A stretch of 64,000 nt of DNA, taken from assembly GCA_963724705.1 (NCBI GenBank), contig CAVRVS010000004.1, forward strand, positions 1,736,001-1,800,000. Direction: 5' to 3'. Positions 61,427 through 64,000 of the stretch are shown piece by piece; the stretch's first letter is position 1, and every line of letters begins with the position of its first letter. Position numbers and translations under genes: made by a program. Origin of the DNA: DASQPR01 sp963724705. Its GTDB lineage: Bacteria > Actinomycetota > Actinomycetes > Mycobacteriales > Micromonosporaceae. The notes beneath the pieces were generated by a model. It was not told the DNA's origin. It ran no database searches and saw only the letters and a list, made by a program, of their open reading frames with translations.

Positions 61427-62713
61427 GTGGGAGTTGACGGCGTCGACGATCGAGATGTAGATGACGATCCGGTTGCCGTCCTCTGCGCCCGCGCTCGCGA
61501 GGTCTCGGTCGCGACCGCCCGCCTGCTCGACGCGATCGTCGCCGTGGCTTCTGACGCACGCCCCGGTTTTGACGCTGACGAGGTCGCCTTCGCGTTGGCG
61601 TGGACGCAGTCGGCCGCTCGGTCTCAGGTCGAGTTCGGCCGCTACCTGACTCGAGTCGTGCCTGACGTGTTCACAGCGCTTGGCCGGGGTGCGATCGACG
61701 TACGCCGCGCATGGGTCTTCGCAGACGTCCTGGCGTTGGTCGACGACTCGATCGCCGCGACAATCGCCAGCTCTGTGTTGCCGATCGCCGGCGATCTCAC
61801 GACGAGCCAACTTCGGGACCGCCTCCGCCGTGCGGTTCTCAAGGCCGATCCGGATGCCTCCGCGCGCACCGCCAAGTCAGTCGCCGACCGTCACATTGGG
61901 TGCCAGGCCGACCGGGAGGGCACGGCCAGTCTTTTCGGCGTACGGCTTCCGGCCGCGCGCGCCACGGCGGCGTTCGAGCGCGTCGACGCGTTCGCGCGTG
62001 GTCAAAAGCGCGATGGCGACGGACGCAGCATGGATCAGCTTCGGGCCGATACCTTCCTCGATCTGCTGGAGGGCGTCGGCATCGGCTCCTCACCGGTACA
62101 TCGCTCGGGCGTTGTCGAGCTGACGGTGCCGTGGACGACCGCGACCGGCGCTGCGAACGATCCGGGCGTGCTCACCGGTTACGGACCCATCGACGCGGAT
62201 ACGGCGCGGGACATCATCGGCTCGGAGGTCGCGCGCGTGACCATGTCGCGCCACGGCACGACGATGCGATGGCGAAACACTCTCACCGACGACGACGGTC
62301 GCCTGCTCAGTACCAGGTGCCTGCCGACAAACGAGGCTCGGCGGCCGCGCGGACCAGCTCTAGACGGCGTCACGGACGGCAACGCCGGCTCGGTCCCGGC
62401 TCCGGTCCCGCCCGCGCAGGATGACCCGACGCAGCGTGCGCCCGGCGCCGAACTCGCACGATGGATTACGACCCGCGACCGCACATGCCGTGCTCCCGGG
62501 TGCCGGGTCCCGGCTCGTGCCGCCGACATCGACCACACGATCGACCATGCTGCGGGTGGTCTGACGAACCACGACAACCTAGCCGTGGTTTGCCGGCACC
62601 ATCACCGACTCAAACATGACGGCCGCTGGCGAGTGATGCAGCCGGAACCGGGAACACTTATATGGATCTCGCCTACCGGCCACGAGTATTCACGCCAGCC
62701 TGACCCGCCGTAG
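61427..62713 (+). CDS. DUF222/HNH endonuclease-domain protein (13E12 repeat family)
   Basis: 428 aa. An N-terminal helical DUF222 region (LDAIVAVASDARPGFDADEVA, LGRGAIDVRRAWVFADVL) is followed by a C-terminal HNH domain: CRAPGCRVPARAADIDHTIDHAAGGLTNHDN, LAVVCRHHHRLKHDGRW, with the zinc Cys and catalytic His. Such genes are multicopy in actinobacteria and their role is unclear, although the nuclease motif is complete here. GTG at 61427. The 223-nt gap before it shows no clear promoter. Confidence 0.92.
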   Translation: MGVDGVDDRDVDDDPVAVLCARAREVSVATARLLDAIVAVASDARPGFDADEVAFALAWTQSAARSQVEFGRYLTRVVPDVFTALGRGAIDVRRAWVFADVLALVDDSIAATIASSVLPIAGDLTTSQLRDRLRRAVLKADPDASARTAKSVADRHIGCQADREGTASLFGVRLPAARATAAFERVDAFARGQKRDGDGRSMDQLRADTFLDLLEGVGIGSSPVHRSGVVELTVPWTTATGAANDPGVLTGYGPIDADTARDIIGSEVARVTMSRHGTTMRWRNTLTDDDGRLLSTRCLPTNEARRPRGPALDGVTDGNAGSVPAPVPPAQDDPTQRAPGAELARWITTRDRTCRAPGCRVPARAADIDHTIDHAAGGLTNHDNLAVVCRHHHRLKHDGRWRVMQPEPGTLIWISPTGHEYSRQPDPP

Positions 62714-62785
62714 TTAGACCGCCCGGTTGGGCCGTCCGTGGCCGGGCGCGCCGCCAGCAGTCACGCAACTTGATGGCAGGCGGGT

Positions 62786-63808
62786 TCAGTGAGCGAGGTT
62801 GGCCACGCGCGTCGGCATAGGGGATTTTGGTGGTGCGGGTTGTCGCCGTCGCGGTGCCGCGCTGCCGTCGGTGCGCCGTGTGGACGTTGCCCAGGACGGG
62901 AGCCACACGGCCTCAGGGAGCGGTGCCAGGCTTCCTAAGTGGTTGATGATTGCTCGGAGCCCCGGGTGCGGATTCGTTGCGGAGAAGATGAGCGAGAGCG
63001 GGTACGCGAGCGTCGGATTCACGATCGGGATGCGGCGTAGGTCGTAGTTCGCCGGCCAGATGTACCGGTCGCGCGCGCCTACGAGGGTGGCCACGTCCGC
63101 GGAGTCCGCGAGGGCGTCGAGGAGTACCTCGTTACCGAAGTTCGGACCGGCCGCGTCGATGCGGAGATCGAATTCGGTCGCGAGCTGGTCGTAGAACTCT
63201 GCCCATTCGCTTCGCGGCGCGATACCCGGCACCCAGATCCGATGCTTGCGCAGCTGGGGTGGGGTTAGTGCTCGCGCGGAGGCGAGGGGATGCCTCGGGC
63301 CGACGAGGAGTTCCAGCCGGGAGTCGAACGCGTGGATCATGTGTACGTCGCGCGGCAGCGTGGCCGGGTCGGTGACCGTGCGGAACGAGGCGTCGATATC
63401 GCCGGCTCGAACGGCGGCGACCGCCACGCGCGGGTCGTTGACCCTGAGGGTCACCACGTCGAGGTCAATGTCGGGATGCGACCGCCAATATTCATGCAGG
63501 ACGACGGCCTGCGCGGATCGTAGGCCGAGGACGTCAATGCGAAGGGCCCGCGAGCCCGGTCTGATCGCGGTGACGGCCCGGTCGACACCCGCGACGATGT
63601 TCCGGGCGTGAGGAAGAAACGCCTGGCCGTCGAGCGTCAGCTCAACCCCGCGGGCGGTACGGGTGAACAAGCGGACGTCGAGCTCGCGCTCAAGGGTGGC
63701 GATCCGCTTCGACACCGCCTGCTGCGTCACGCCGAGCTCGTCGGCCGCCTGTTGCAGCTGTCCGAGTGCGGCCGCACGGACGAACGATCGCACTGCCTCG
63801 GTATCCAT
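62786..63808 (-). CDS. LysR-family transcriptional regulator
   Basis: 340 aa. The N-terminal HTH MDTEAVRSFVRAAALGQLQQAADELGVTQQAVSKRIATLERELDVRLFTRT is classical LysR; the rest is the periplasmic-binding-like effector domain. A C-terminal Arg/Pro-rich tail of about 30 residues is unusual. ATG at 63808; the frame to 63940 is not needed. It diverges from the MFS transporter gene at 63935, which it most likely regulates. Confidence 0.92.
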   Translation of the reverse strand: MDTEAVRSFVRAAALGQLQQAADELGVTQQAVSKRIATLERELDVRLFTRTARGVELTLDGQAFLPHARNIVAGVDRAVTAIRPGSRALRIDVLGLRSAQAVVLHEYWRSHPDIDLDVVTLRVNDPRVAVAAVRAGDIDASFRTVTDPATLPRDVHMIHAFDSRLELLVGPRHPLASARALTPPQLRKHRIWVPGIAPRSEWAEFYDQLATEFDLRIDAAGPNFGNEVLLDALADSADVATLVGARDRYIWPANYDLRRIPIVNPTLAYPLSLIFSATNPHPGLRAIINHLGSLAPLPEAVWLPSWATSTRRTDGSAAPRRRQPAPPKSPMPTRVANLAH

Positions 63809-63934
63809 CGGCCCAGCATAAGTACGCCCAACCGAAGGTTGTGGCTCGCCGCGGGCCGAGTTGTTTGCTCCTGCGCCGGTGCGACTGATGCGATTCCGGG
63901 ACCCAAACATTGGCTGTGCAAAGGAGTCGCACGC

Positions 63935-64000
63935 GTGCACATGGGACGCAGCTTCGGCTGGCTCTGGTCGGCGTACGCCGTCAGCACGTACGGCACGTGG
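63935..64000 (+). CDS. MFS transporter, N-terminal fragment at window edge
   Basis: Only 22 codons are visible, MHMGRSFGWLWSAYAVSTYG and on. GTG at 63935 has AAGGAG 8 nt upstream; ATG 63941 is the alternative. The segment resembles the first membrane helix of actinobacterial major-facilitator proteins (RxFxWLWxAYAVSTxGTW). It diverges from the LysR gene. Confidence 0.6.
   Translation, partial: MHMGRSFGWLWSAYAVSTYGTW

Noticed and set aside
1..64000. tRNA, rRNA, phage, integrase or insertion-sequence genes
   Set aside because: I looked for cloverleaf-like ends, transposase motifs and attachment-site duplications and found none I could support.

Overview
This is a high-GC actinobacterial chromosome segment. 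The case rests on the divergent glgC/glgA pair typed as in mycobacteria, a DUF222/HNH endonuclease, F420-type luciferase-fold and PPOX proteins, many GTG starts and very frequent ATGA/GTGA start-stop overlaps. I cannot name a genus; an environmental, metabolically versatile actinomycete is the safest reading. No tRNA, rRNA, CRISPR array, transposase or phage gene was seen.

Region 1 (1-41.2 kb) is one large catabolic island of about 35 genes. It holds five MmgE/PrpD family proteins, three thiamine-diphosphate (ThDP) enzymes of the acetolactate-synthase fold, three class III (CaiB/BaiF) CoA-transferases, one single-chain class I CoA-transferase broken by two frameshifts, two thiolase-like/DUF35 pairs resembling Ltp2-ChsH2 aldolases, an acyl-CoA dehydrogenase, an aldehyde dehydrogenase, a 2-hydroxyacid dehydrogenase, an Ldh2-type dehydrogenase, two F420/FMN luciferase-like oxidoreductases, cupins, a Rieske ferredoxin, an aldo/keto reductase-like protein, a metallo-beta-lactamase hydrolase, one sulfonate/taurine-type ABC transporter and two lipoprotein binding proteins. 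Two closely related GntR/FCD regulators (4806-5531 and 36177-36890) sit near its ends.

Nine promoters of the island carry the same 21-bp operator-like site (consensus TTGyATGC-N5-GCATrCAA, recognised by eye) at 4622, 11851, 16384, 24459, 24615, 27996, 28245-28276, 32332 and 41159. I infer one regulon, probably controlled by the GntR twins, for uptake and CoA-dependent breakdown of an unidentified organic acid. The order of steps and the substrate are not visible in the sequence. ThDP, GntR, MmgE, binding protein, thiolase and DUF35 genes each occur as related copies, so the island grew by duplication. A 1.16-kb gene-free stretch (29490-30647) inside it holds terminators and several small palindromic repeat families.

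Region 2 (41.4-57.9 kb) is mixed: an SBP56/methanethiol-oxidase homologue, F420-type PPOX proteins (one N-truncated), a CBS protein, an AlkZ-like winged-helix protein, a secreted DUF6351 hydrolase, a TetR-controlled acyl-CoA ligase/acyl-CoA dehydrogenase operon, a secreted membrane-anchored protein, an MsnO8-type monooxygenase, an NAD kinase, an AlkB-type dioxygenase, and a standalone GyrI-like protein next to a MerR regulator with the same C-terminal domain, separated by a 29-bp tandem repeat array.

Region 3 (57.9-64 kb) is housekeeping-like: an atypical SDR, glgA/glgM and glgC for glycogen/maltose-1-phosphate synthesis, a DUF222-HNH protein, a LysR regulator and the start of an MFS transporter.
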